Shown here one piece after another: positions 17,942-26,675 of a stretch of DNA of 35,744 nucleotides (within the stretch, counting starts at the first letter, position 1; every line of letters begins with the position of its first letter). The DNA lies in IMG/VR virus record IMGVR_UViG_3300030103_004013, positions 1-35,744 of that record. The stretch is one strand, 5' to 3'. The DNA comes from a virus. The notes beneath the pieces are model-generated. The model did not search any database. It worked only from the letters and a program-made list of their open reading frames with translations, and was not told the DNA's origin. Both the position numbers and the translations under genes were made by a program.

Positions 17942-19357
17942 ATGGGACGAATGCAAAACTACGAATACAAAACTAAACCGTTTAAGCACCAAATACAAGC
18001 ATTACAGCGTGGTGCAGAGGCATATAATTTTGCTTACTTTATGGAGATGGGAACAGGAAAAACTAAGGTAGCAATTGACAATGTTTGTTATTTATTTCAA
18101 CAAAAAAAAATAAATACGGTTGTAGTTATTGCACCAAATTCTGTTTATAGAAATTGGATTGATGAGATACATTTACATGCACCTTTGCAGTGTCACATAA
18201 ATACACACAAAATGGATAAAAAATTTGTGCAAGATAAAACAAAACTTAATTTTTATTTAATTAATGTTGAGGCTTTCTCACATCAATCTGGCGCAAACAT
18301 ATTAAAAAAAATTATGAATCAATACGGCAAAACAATGTGTACAATTGTAGATGAATCAACGACTATAAAGAACAGACAAGCCAAACGAGCAAAAAATGTA
18401 ATACAGTTATGCCGACAGTCAACTTACAAAAGAATTTTAACAGGTTCTCCAATTACAAAATCTCCCTTAGACCTTTATAGCCAATGTGATTTTTTAAAGC
18501 AAGGATTACTGGGATTTAATAATTATTTTGTTTTTAGGGCTCGTTATTCTGTAATGAAACAGATACAAGTTGGTGGTAATAAAAATGTAATGATACCCAT
18601 ATACTATACAAACTTAGATGAGCTAGAGGATAAATTAAAATCGTTTTCTTTTAGAGTAAGAAAGGACGAATGTTTAGACTTACCCCCTAAAATTTATGAG
18701 AAACGAATAGTAACTTTATCAAGACCTCAACAAGAAATTTACAACGATCTAAAACAATTTTGTAGAACAGTAATTGAAGATGATATGGCTAGCTATAACA
18801 ATAAACTTACTGAAATCAATAAGTTACAACAAGTTTGTTGTGGGTTTGTCAAAACAGACGATGGCGAAACAAAAACATTACCCAATGCAAAATTAATTGA
18901 GTTGTTAAATATATTAGATGAAACAGAGGGTAAAGTTATTATCTGGTCAACGTTTGTTCATAGTATAAATGAGATTGTCAATGCTTTACAAAAAAAATAC
19001 GGCTCTGATTCAACAGTGCAAATTCATGGCATAGTTAGTTTAGAGTCAAGAACATCTGCTGTGCAAGATTTTCAAAAAAACGACAAGGTTAGATTTTTGG
19101 TGGGTAATCCTACCGTAGGTGGTTATGGGCTTACTTTAACTGCGGCAAACACAATAATTTATTTTAATAATTCTTTTAATCTTGAGGTTAGACAACAATC
19201 AGAGGATCGAGCACATCGTCATGGACAAAAAAAAAGTGTTACATATATTGATTTAATAGCAGACAAAACTTTAGATGACTTTGTTTTAAAAACACTTAAT
19301 CAAAAGATGAAATTAAGTGCTCAAACTTTGGGTGAAGAGGTGGTTAAGTTTTTATAA
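17942..19357 (+). CDS. SNF2-family helicase/translocase (471 aa)
   Basis: SF2 ATP-dependent DNA translocase. Walker A MGTGKT (36-41), VVIAPNSVYRNWIDE (motif Ia), VDESTTIKN (DEST 137-140), LTGSPITKSPLDLY (motif III), VIIWSTF (IV), GGYGLTLTAAN (V) and QSEDRAHRHGQ (VI) are all present. It is a compact SNF2 core without extra domains. It may remodel forks or aid recombination. It is the only + gene in the replication region, has no SD, and its 3' end overlaps the convergent exonuclease by 37 bases. An ATG at codon 4 is an alternative start. Confidence 0.92.
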   Translation: MGRMQNYEYKTKPFKHQIQALQRGAEAYNFAYFMEMGTGKTKVAIDNVCYLFQQKKINTVVVIAPNSVYRNWIDEIHLHAPLQCHINTHKMDKKFVQDKTKLNFYLINVEAFSHQSGANILKKIMNQYGKTMCTIVDESTTIKNRQAKRAKNVIQLCRQSTYKRILTGSPITKSPLDLYSQCDFLKQGLLGFNNYFVFRARYSVMKQIQVGGNKNVMIPIYYTNLDELEDKLKSFSFRVRKDECLDLPPKIYEKRIVTLSRPQQEIYNDLKQFCRTVIEDDMASYNNKLTEINKLQQVCCGFVKTDDGETKTLPNAKLIELLNILDETEGKVIIWSTFVHSINEIVNALQKKYGSDSTVQIHGIVSLESRTSAVQDFQKNDKVRFLVGNPTVGGYGLTLTAANTIIYFNNSFNLEVRQQSEDRAHRHGQKKSVTYIDLIADKTLDDFVLKTLNQKMKLSAQTLGEEVVKFL

Positions 19358-20052
19358 TATCTTTCTACTCTTAACAGCCACTTCTTCTCATATTCTGCTA
19401 ACAATTCTTCATTGACCAAAAACCCTTGATACAACAAATCTTTTGTACAAACACAAATTAATCCTTGTTTAATATCACCAAAGTTTTTTTTATGCGCTAA
19501 GGCATAGGCCGCAATCTGATAATAATAATCTTCAATCCATTCTTCTCGTTTAGGTTTATTAGATTGTTTAAAGTCAATTATTGTTGGTTTATCGTTGTAA
19601 TACCCAACTGCATCGCTAGAACCTGCCCATTTATCTTCATAGTGCAAGCTGACCTCAGTACCATAGACCTCGCTTAGTTTATCAAGATTAGATACAATTG
19701 TGTGAGCCATCATTCGTGGTAAGGCACCCTTTTCAGATAGATTTAAATAACCTTTTCCCTGTAGATATTGTTCCATAATATAATGCATTTCCGTCCCTCT
19801 AGTTGCCGCTTGGATCGTGACTCGTGTGGCTTCATCAAATCCAACACGTTCTCTCCAGGCTTGCAAAGCTTTTTGTTTTTCTAAACTTTGAGTAGCAGAT
19901 AAGATTGTCGTTACAGAGGGTATTTTAAGCTTACCAACATTGTATGTTCTACCTGTTTCTTCATCGTTTCTGGTAAACTCTTTGTAATTATATTTTTTAT
20001 TTATTTTAAAACCAGTGATTGAAAAACTTTTATCACTTCTTATTATCTTCAT
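19321..20052 (-). CDS. PD-(D/E)XK exonuclease (243 aa)
   Basis: Probable DNA exonuclease for recombination or host DNA breakdown. The core reads GTEVSLHYEDKWAGSSDAVG (E133, D147), TIIDFKQS (D160, K162) and YYYQIAAYALAH (Q179), the RecB-like catalytic order. An upstream in-frame ATG at 20157 would overlap the 228-aa gene by 125 bases; the ATG at 20052 has SD GCAGGAG and is chosen. Similar nucleases are typical of cyanopodoviruses and pelagiphages. Confidence 0.88.
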   Translation of the reverse strand: MKIIRSDKSFSITGFKINKKYNYKEFTRNDEETGRTYNVGKLKIPSVTTILSATQSLEKQKALQAWRERVGFDEATRVTIQAATRGTEMHYIMEQYLQGKGYLNLSEKGALPRMMAHTIVSNLDKLSEVYGTEVSLHYEDKWAGSSDAVGYYNDKPTIIDFKQSNKPKREEWIEDYYYQIAAYALAHKKNFGDIKQGLICVCTKDLLYQGFLVNEELLAEYEKKWLLRVERYYKNLTTSSPKV

Positions 20053-20719
20053 CGTCTCCTGCATATAGATTGTTAAAGGTGTTTTCCCAATCCATATAGC
20101 TATCATCGCTCTCAGCACTGTGCTTCCATTGAGATGGAACAAAATCAGGTGGACCATTACCTGTAACCCACATCGCAGGAGATGTTACTCGAACTCTGTT
20201 GTTAGGTAGAGCAACAATACAACCATTCCAAGGGCCGCTTGTAAGTCTTAAAATATGAGATTGTTTATGTTGAGCAGGATCATCTGATATTTCAGAACCT
20301 GTATAGTCTACTGTCATATAATATTGACCTGTATAAAACTCGCCATCAATTTTACAAAGCCAAGGACTTGACGAAGTTCTATCAAAAACAATAACTTCAT
20401 GTCCTCTCGAAGAGCAATCCCATGGTTGAGCTAAATGAGTTTGTATGGGTGGGGGAAACTCATCCAAAGGTTCATCAGCTACAAGAGCAGTTATGGGCAC
20501 TCTAGCCCACATTGCTCCACCATGGGGATTCTCCAGTCTATTTTCTTCGTCTTCACATCCAGTAAAAATTACTTGAAAGCTTAAACAACGATCTGGCACA
20601 CAATTTACAGCGATTGCCAAACCATGTAAAAACTCCCCGTGATACTTTCTGTGATTGTGGGTAAATTCTTTTCTTACCCATACCTTAAAATAGGGTATGT
20701 TGCTTATTAAATAAGGCAT
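20033..20719 (-). CDS. Conserved marine-phage protein of unknown function (228 aa)
   Basis: Contains GGAMWARVPITALVADEPLD (67-86), HLAQPWDCSSRGHEVIVFDR, CKIDGEFYTGQYYMTVDYTG and ALPNNRVRVTSPAMWVTG. I have met this family in many marine podovirus genomes, usually beside replication or structural genes, with no known role; the beta-rich, Pro/Trp-rich make-up suggests a virion or binding protein. GGGG lies close to the ATG at 20719. Its last codons contain the SD of the exonuclease. Confidence 0.65.
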   Translation of the reverse strand: MPYLISNIPYFKVWVRKEFTHNHRKYHGEFLHGLAIAVNCVPDRCLSFQVIFTGCEDEENRLENPHGGAMWARVPITALVADEPLDEFPPPIQTHLAQPWDCSSRGHEVIVFDRTSSSPWLCKIDGEFYTGQYYMTVDYTGSEISDDPAQHKQSHILRLTSGPWNGCIVALPNNRVRVTSPAMWVTGNGPPDFVPSQWKHSAESDDSYMDWENTFNNLYAGDDEDNKK

Positions 20720-20757
20720 ACCCCATATTAAGATCTAAAAAAAAATTAGCAAGTAAA

Positions 20758-21006
20758 TTATGCTTTTACTAATTTCATTCCTTTTTTCTTAGCCATAGCT
20801 CTGAGTTGTGTAACAGTCATAGTTTTTGTTTTTACACCTTTTTTGGTTGATCCTTTAGCATAACCTTTAGCCATCATACGACCTCCCATTGCTTTCATCA
20901 TTTTAGCTCCGCCTTTAGCGTAACCTTTGGCCATTTTACCGCCACGAGCTTTCATCATTTTTGCTCCACCTTTGGCAAAGCCTTTTGATTTCATGCGATT
21001 TCTCAT
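20758..21006 (-). CDS. Lysine-rich repeat protein, histone-like (82 aa)
   Basis: Three tandem units of the form KG(F/Y)AKGGAKMMKA, separated by RGGKMA and MGGRMMA, followed by KKGVKTKTMTVTQLRAMAKK, a C-terminal helix. It is very basic, with Met, Gly, Ala and Lys dominating. Similar proteins occur in pelagiphages. It may bind DNA in the virion or neutralise charge during packaging; this is inference from charge. Strong SD (AGGAGA) and its own promoter at 21045-21073. Confidence 0.75.
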   Translation of the reverse strand: MRNRMKSKGFAKGGAKMMKARGGKMAKGYAKGGAKMMKAMGGRMMAKGYAKGSTKKGVKTKTMTVTQLRAMAKKKGMKLVKA

Positions 21007-21044
21007 TATTTTCTCCTATAGGTTTATTTTAGTTAACTTAGAAT

Positions 21045-21073
21045 ATATTAGTCTATTTTAGGTAGGTAGTAAA
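21045..21073 (-). promoter_or_regulatory. Promoter for the lysine-rich repeat gene
   Basis: On the minus strand TTTACT (21068-21073), 17-base spacer, TAATAT (21045-21050). It lies in a 123-base gap (21007-21129) that otherwise shows no gene. Confidence 0.4.
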
Positions 21074-21129
21074 CCATTAGGAAGGTAAAAACTTTTCGTG
21101 TATGGCTCTTAAAATAGGCCGTTTTTTGG

Positions 21130-21573
21130 TTAATTTTTAAACAAACTGGTGTTTACAAGCAAAAGACTGATTAATCCAATTACTGAAATCGCAAGTGCTG
21201 AATAGGCACAATACATTAAAAATTGTTCTCTTTCTTTTTTCTTTTGTGCAATTGCTGCAATTCTTTTTTTCTTAATATCAGTTCTGATTGCAACAAACTC
21301 ACTCCAAGCATTTGGAGCTCCATATAACATAAACATTTCTCTAAGTTGGTTCTCCATATCATGAACTTGTTTTAATTTAAAATATGTATCAAGAGCTTCT
21401 TCATTTGAAGAATTAAACCATTTTGATTTTTCTTTTTTGTGCTCTTCTTCAACAACATTCATTTGTTTAACAAATTTAATTATTTGTCCAGACAAACTGT
21501 GTAATTCTTTTCCTACAGAAATACCAGATTTAATTGCTGCGAATGCGGAAGTTGCGATACTTATTGGGTCCAT
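21130..21573 (-). CDS. Virion- or membrane-associated protein with C-terminal membrane helix (147 aa)
   Basis: Starts MDPISIATSAFAAIKSGISV, a start typical of a marine-phage family of unknown function, with a charged coiled-coil middle (VVEEEHKKEKSKWFNSSNEE) and one C-terminal membrane span (YSALAISVIGLISLLLVN). The frame is open 18 codons further, but the ATG at 21573 has AGGA upstream and fits the family start. The layout fits a spanin- or holin-associated lysis protein or an internal virion protein. Confidence 0.6.
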   Translation of the reverse strand: MDPISIATSAFAAIKSGISVGKELHSLSGQIIKFVKQMNVVEEEHKKEKSKWFNSSNEEALDTYFKLKQVHDMENQLREMFMLYGAPNAWSEFVAIRTDIKKKRIAAIAQKKKEREQFLMYCAYSALAISVIGLISLLLVNTSLFKN

Positions 21574-21782
21574 ATGACAAGTCCTACTATTGTTACTATA
21601 ATAGTGAGCATACCACTCATCATCCAAAATAACAACTTATCGACTTTAGCTCCAAGTTTATCTATATCTTGATGCATATGTGCTAAGTGATTTTCTTTTA
21701 TATTAGTCACTTCTTTTTTTACACCTTGTATATGACCGTACAGTGAAATTATATGCTCTTTGGTTGTTCTAGGTTCAGGCAT
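21561..21782 (-). CDS. Holin-like / XhlA-type membrane protein (73 aa)
   Basis: An N-terminal coiled-coil region (SLYGHIQGVKKEVTNIKENH, IDKLGAKVDKLL) leads into one C-terminal membrane helix (MLTIIVTIVGLVIW). Size and layout match haemolysin XhlA-like phage membrane proteins that act in lysis. SD AGAGGAAG precedes the ATG. It overlaps both neighbours. No endolysin is seen next to it, so the lysis role is not secure. Confidence 0.55.
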   Translation of the reverse strand: MPEPRTTKEHIISLYGHIQGVKKEVTNIKENHLAHMHQDIDKLGAKVDKLLFWMMSGMLTIIVTIVGLVIWTQ

Positions 21783-24700
21783 TTTGTCTTCCTCTCTGTG
21801 CTATCATTTGTCCCGATGGATCGTTTGGAAATAATCCTGCGTAAGTTTGTCCTCTATCTGCTGGCAAAGCTGCGATTCCTGCAGGTTGCGGTTGTTGTAC
21901 AGAAGGTGGTGTCACTGGAGCGGGTGCCGTGGGTCGTGGCATTTGTTCCATAGCGAACATGTCTACTGTTGGTGATACATTTTTACTTATTGGTTGTTGC
22001 TCTTCATCTATTTCCTCTGGTGGAGGATTCAAAATATCATTTAATTCGTCTTGATTAATGTCCCTTTCATACTTTTCTTCAACTAATTCATTTAATAAAG
22101 GATTGTAAACATCTGTATCTTCATCAACCTTTAATGAAATATTAAATACAGTTTTAAACATTTTTTCAAAAGTTTCACCTTTAGCACTTTTAAGTTTGTT
22201 AAATTGTTTAAGTTTATCTGGATCCAATACAATCTGTGCCATTTGTTCATCCATAGAATCTCCATAGATACGAGAAAACAACTGAAACAGACGTCCTTCT
22301 TTTGTGAATTGACCAAAAGCTGTACCTCTTACAAAGTCTTTAATTTTTTGCGGAAAAGAAGTCTTGGTTGTTAAATTTGCTTTTCTAGACACAATTTCAA
22401 GATTTTTACCAAACAATTCAAGATCTTTTACATATTCAGGTTCATTAGCAAAGATTTTTTTAATTTTTTTATCATTTTTTTTCATATAATTAATGTAATT
22501 TTTAAAAACAAATTGTCCTCGTTCATCAGTAATATTTTTGTAAATATCATCAGTAACCTGTTTTTGATAACCTTTTAAAATTTCAGGATCTTTTTTCATA
22601 ACGTTTAAAACTCTGTTAAGTGTTACAGGCTTATCTTCAATGTAACTTTTTCTAAAGATTTCTTCTGGAGCAATACTATCTATTTGACCAAATGAAGAAT
22701 CTTTTAGTTTTTTTTGAATACGATCTAGTTTAATTTGATTTTTTTCAACAACTTCGGTCAAGCCATTTAACTTATTTATTTTTGCATATTCATTAGGTTT
22801 AAAAAATATTTTTAAATTTTCACCATAATCATCCATAAATTTTTTGTGAAGTTTTGGAATAGGTGTTCCATCTGGAGCAACTTTTTGTCTGTAAAAACTC
22901 ATTATAGAGTCCGCATAGAGTTGTCTTTTTTCAGGATGATCTTTAAAAACCTCGTTAAGTTCTCTCATATTACGTTGAGCATTTAAATTTTTTGAGGGTT
23001 TAAATGTTTGTTCAAAAACATTTTCATTACCTATCATTAAACGTCCGTTTTTTGCGGTAAGAACTGTATTAATTATACCACCAAAATCTTCTTTGTATTT
23101 TTTGTATGCATTATCAACACTTGTAAATTCGCTATAAACTTCTGGCCATTTCTTTTTCAGTTGTGTGTCTATTATATTATTCATTTCATTTACTAAATTC
23201 ATTGGAAAACCTTTTGGACCTATTGAAGCTCCTCTAGTTATTTCTCTTTGTATTTCAAGCAAATCAGAACGAGTGTTCATAAGTTCTTCAAAATTCATAG
23301 TCTCTGGTGGTTTTTTCATTATTTGAGATATTGTTGTTTTTTTCTTAACCAAAGATTTTTTTTCTTTATCAGACATTTTGTTAAATTGTTTTGCTAATTC
23401 TTTTGTATCAAAAATTACAGGTTTACCTGCTTTACCTAACGAGGCATATTTACCCCTAAAACTATCAAAAACAGATTTGTCTATTTCATCAAATATAGTT
23501 CTAATTTTTTGTCCTTCGTCTTTGTAAACACCAGGTGCTATTTCAACAACTTCGTTTGTAAGATCTGCCTGAGAGTTTTCAAGTCTTCTTATTGCCGCTT
23601 GTCTAATAGGATCTTGTCTTTGTTTAATAATATTTCTTAATGAACTTTCTAAAGCTACTTCTTGATCATTAGATGCTCTTGCTAATTGGCCGTTGTTAAA
23701 TTTACCTTTTGATAGACCAAAAAAAGTATTAAGAGCATCAAATTGTTCTTTTTCCATCTTAGCTACTTTACCAACTTGCCCATAATTTTCGTTTTTTGCA
23801 ATTTTATTGTATACAGAAAGTAATATTGGATCACCACTTGCTTGACCAAGATTGTATTTCATTTTTTTATCAGATCCAAGCTGAGCTAATCTAGCATTGG
23901 TTTGATCTAAAATTTCCATTGATGGTTTACTATCCTGAATAGGATCATTAAATCTATTAACATCTATTTTTCCTGTTTTCACTAACGAAGAAGCCATCTT
24001 CACAAATTGAGGAAGTGTTATACCTGCCGCAGTAATTAATGCATTTGTTTCATCAAACTTACCTTTTTCTTCTAAATATCTTTTAAAGCTTTGCCCTAGA
24101 GTTTCATCATTATCAAATCGTGCATTCATATCAAAATATCTGTGACCTATTGCTAATCTTAAAGCATCAGCATAGGCAGTGCCTAATCCAGAACCCGCTG
24201 TAGCTCCAGCAAACCCCAGAGTGGGATTTACAATTCCACCTAATGCACCTCCCACTAAAATACCTAAACCATCTCCAGCTAAAACTAAAGCATCTCCCCC
24301 TAAAGAAGAAATGTCCGATGCATCTAAACCTGGTTTATTTAAAAGTTGTCTCTTACCTGATTTTGGATTATCAAATACAATTTCACCTGTAAAATCATCA
24401 ATTTCTGTATTAACAGGACCATATTCTTTAAATTCTTCGCTTAACGCAGTTTTTGCTTTCATTAAACGATCAGCAGGAGTATCGCCAAAACCCATTTGGA
24501 AACGAATTTTATTACGCGATACATCTGTTTGTGTGTCAAACCCTGCCTCTGTTTCTCTTTCTTTTAAAGACCTAGTTGGATTACCAGTTATTGGTCTAAA
24601 GTCATTATCATCTAAAGGTATTCTTGTAAAACCTATTTCTATATTTCTTTTTGCTGGATTAAATTGATCAAAAAAATCTGCAAATTCAACTAACGAACCT

Positions 24701-24999
24701 CTTTTTTTTAATTCCTCATGTGCCACACGCCCTACTTCATAAGGAGTTTTTTCATCTAAATCACCGTATATATTTTTAAAATTATTTTTAAAATTATCAA
24801 TTGAACTGTAAGCATTAGTAGGTGACATTTTTTGATTGTAAGTATAAAAATCTATTTTTTCGCTTTCTAAAAGATCTCCTCTGTCAAAAGGCTCTTGGAC
24901 TTCTTTTTTATAAAGATGATCAATTAAAGATTGGTCTGAATTGTTTTTATATTTTTCACCAGTATTTTTTCTAAATTCATTTAAATTATCAAAAGCCAT
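21775..24999 (-). CDS. Large internal virion / ejection protein (1074 aa)
   Basis: The longest gene in the window. It is mainly helical and Lys-rich. A glycine-zipper-like hydrophobic segment (LGILVGGALGGIVNPTLGFA, about residues 249-268, then ATAGSGLGTAYADALRL) could insert in membranes, as in podovirus ejection proteins. The C-terminus is Pro/Gln-rich and ends GLFPNDPSGQMIAQRG, a tail motif common in marine phage virion proteins. SD GGAGG; TAATG junction with the upstream gene. Its position after the other internal proteins fits a T7 gp16-like role, without visible transglycosylase motifs. Confidence 0.7.
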   Translation of the reverse strand: MAFDNLNEFRKNTGEKYKNNSDQSLIDHLYKKEVQEPFDRGDLLESEKIDFYTYNQKMSPTNAYSSIDNFKNNFKNIYGDLDEKTPYEVGRVAHEELKKRGSLVEFADFFDQFNPAKRNIEIGFTRIPLDDNDFRPITGNPTRSLKERETEAGFDTQTDVSRNKIRFQMGFGDTPADRLMKAKTALSEEFKEYGPVNTEIDDFTGEIVFDNPKSGKRQLLNKPGLDASDISSLGGDALVLAGDGLGILVGGALGGIVNPTLGFAGATAGSGLGTAYADALRLAIGHRYFDMNARFDNDETLGQSFKRYLEEKGKFDETNALITAAGITLPQFVKMASSLVKTGKIDVNRFNDPIQDSKPSMEILDQTNARLAQLGSDKKMKYNLGQASGDPILLSVYNKIAKNENYGQVGKVAKMEKEQFDALNTFFGLSKGKFNNGQLARASNDQEVALESSLRNIIKQRQDPIRQAAIRRLENSQADLTNEVVEIAPGVYKDEGQKIRTIFDEIDKSVFDSFRGKYASLGKAGKPVIFDTKELAKQFNKMSDKEKKSLVKKKTTISQIMKKPPETMNFEELMNTRSDLLEIQREITRGASIGPKGFPMNLVNEMNNIIDTQLKKKWPEVYSEFTSVDNAYKKYKEDFGGIINTVLTAKNGRLMIGNENVFEQTFKPSKNLNAQRNMRELNEVFKDHPEKRQLYADSIMSFYRQKVAPDGTPIPKLHKKFMDDYGENLKIFFKPNEYAKINKLNGLTEVVEKNQIKLDRIQKKLKDSSFGQIDSIAPEEIFRKSYIEDKPVTLNRVLNVMKKDPEILKGYQKQVTDDIYKNITDERGQFVFKNYINYMKKNDKKIKKIFANEPEYVKDLELFGKNLEIVSRKANLTTKTSFPQKIKDFVRGTAFGQFTKEGRLFQLFSRIYGDSMDEQMAQIVLDPDKLKQFNKLKSAKGETFEKMFKTVFNISLKVDEDTDVYNPLLNELVEEKYERDINQDELNDILNPPPEEIDEEQQPISKNVSPTVDMFAMEQMPRPTAPAPVTPPSVQQPQPAGIAALPADRGQTYAGLFPNDPSGQMIAQRGRQNA

Positions 25000-26672
25000 T
25001 AATCTGTTCCTCCATACGGATCGTTTATAGGATCTTGACTTTCAGTCTCTCCTCCGCCTTCTTCTATTTTTCTCTTTTTTTGTTCCGCAGCTTTTTGCTC
25101 TTGTCTACCATAATATTTATATTCTTCTACTCTATCTCTTAAATTAAATAATCTTTTATTGTTTCTATATCTTTCAAATTTGCCTTTTGGATCTAACTCT
25201 TCATTCATCATCATTATTGAGTCCTCAAAATCTTTAACCGCAGGAGACAATATAGTAAATCCTGTTCTTGCTAATTTTGTTAATAATATATTAGTATTGG
25301 AACTACCACCAATTGAACGTAAAGCTAATTCTATGTCACTAACGGAGAAACGACCTCCCTCTTCTCTCGCTTTTGCTACTGCATAAGCAAGATTAATCAA
25401 CGATGAGTCAAGAGCAGCATCAGCTTGTGCAAATTCAGATTTAAAACTGCCTGCAAGAGTTCTTAAAGATCGCCCTTGTCTTGAGTTTTTATCTATATTG
25501 TACTTATTTAAATAAGCATCTGGGTTCTTCATAGCTAATTCTAAATCATTATAATTTTCCGCATAAACAGAACGGCTTGATTTTGGATTAATAATCGCTT
25601 TGTCTCTTTCAATTTTTAACCCAAGAAAAGTGGCATAGGCTTTACCAGAAGCTATGGCCTGAGATACTTTTCCAATACCACCAGACACAGCACCTCTCTC
25701 CTTAACATCGCTTTCTATTAATTGTATTATGTCATCTAAATGAGCACCTTGTTGAAGTTTAGTAAAAGCAGCATCATATCTTTTACGTTGAGCTTCTAGT
25801 TCGGGTTTTTTTACATATTTGGTCATTGAATCTAAAAACTGGTTTTTTTGCTTTTTATATGCACTAGGATTTGTCAAAATTTCTGCTTGTGTAACACTAG
25901 TCTCATCTCCTTTAGAACCCAAACCTGGAACATCTTCAAGCAGTTCTACATCAATTGGGGAATTTAATCCTGAAATAAATCGTTCTTGGTTTGGATTTTT
26001 ATCTAATAATGACAAAACATCACTTTCAAAAATAGTACGTGGTCTTTTTTCAACTGTATCGTAAACTGTAATTAGTTTTTGTTTTTCTCCTTCTTTACCT
26101 TTTGGAGTAAAACGAGGAGAGCCATCAGGATTTAATTGAGTTTGAATTTGTTGTTCAGTAACAAACACAGGCAAATTTGTAGTTGTATCAATAGCTTCCT
26201 TAGTTTTAGAAAATTTTGCCTTTTGAGCGTCAAGTTCAGCTTCAGTTGCTTTTAAATCTGCAAGACTCATAGCACCCATACCTAAACCTCCAGCTAAATT
26301 AGCAAAAGGATCTCCAGGTTGTGCTAAGGCCATAGCTAATTGAGCTGCAAATATTCCCTTTTTCTCTGAGTCAGTAAATAAAGAATCTTGTTTTGCCTTT
26401 TCTCTGCCTTTTTGTATAGCTTCAACTGTTTCTGTTTTTACTGTTGGGTCTAGCACCTCAACTGCTGTTTCCTTATTTACATCTTCATCAATACCAGATA
26501 CAGGATTATTAACCACATCTAATTCCATAATACCTTTATCATTTTGCTTACTTTGATTACCCATAGCAATTTGTTGAAAATTCATAGCGGGACCACCAGT
26601 AACAAAACCTTGTGGTTTGTGTAACTCCATAAATCTTTTTTGAAATAAAGGTCTGAGTAAAGTCTTATCCAT
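24999..26672 (-). CDS. Probable internal virion protein (557 aa)
   Basis: Helical protein with a hydrophobic Ala/Gly-rich stretch (FAAQLAMALAQPGDPFANLA, then GGLGMGAMSLADLKATEA, around residues 110-147) and a charged C-terminal tail (QKAAEQKKRKIEEGG). There is no enzymatic motif. The gene is placed between two other probable virion proteins on the same strand with gaps of a few bases, so it is likely part of the ejection apparatus. GGGG precedes the ATG at 26672. Confidence 0.6.
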   Translation of the reverse strand: MDKTLLRPLFQKRFMELHKPQGFVTGGPAMNFQQIAMGNQSKQNDKGIMELDVVNNPVSGIDEDVNKETAVEVLDPTVKTETVEAIQKGREKAKQDSLFTDSEKKGIFAAQLAMALAQPGDPFANLAGGLGMGAMSLADLKATEAELDAQKAKFSKTKEAIDTTTNLPVFVTEQQIQTQLNPDGSPRFTPKGKEGEKQKLITVYDTVEKRPRTIFESDVLSLLDKNPNQERFISGLNSPIDVELLEDVPGLGSKGDETSVTQAEILTNPSAYKKQKNQFLDSMTKYVKKPELEAQRKRYDAAFTKLQQGAHLDDIIQLIESDVKERGAVSGGIGKVSQAIASGKAYATFLGLKIERDKAIINPKSSRSVYAENYNDLELAMKNPDAYLNKYNIDKNSRQGRSLRTLAGSFKSEFAQADAALDSSLINLAYAVAKAREEGGRFSVSDIELALRSIGGSSNTNILLTKLARTGFTILSPAVKDFEDSIMMMNEELDPKGKFERYRNNKRLFNLRDRVEEYKYYGRQEQKAAEQKKRKIEEGGGETESQDPINDPYGGTD

Positions 26673-26675
26673 ACT

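Noticed and set aside
24179-24667. 162-aa + frame inside the 1074-aa gene
   Set aside because: Antisense shadow of a long continuous virion gene; no start signals.
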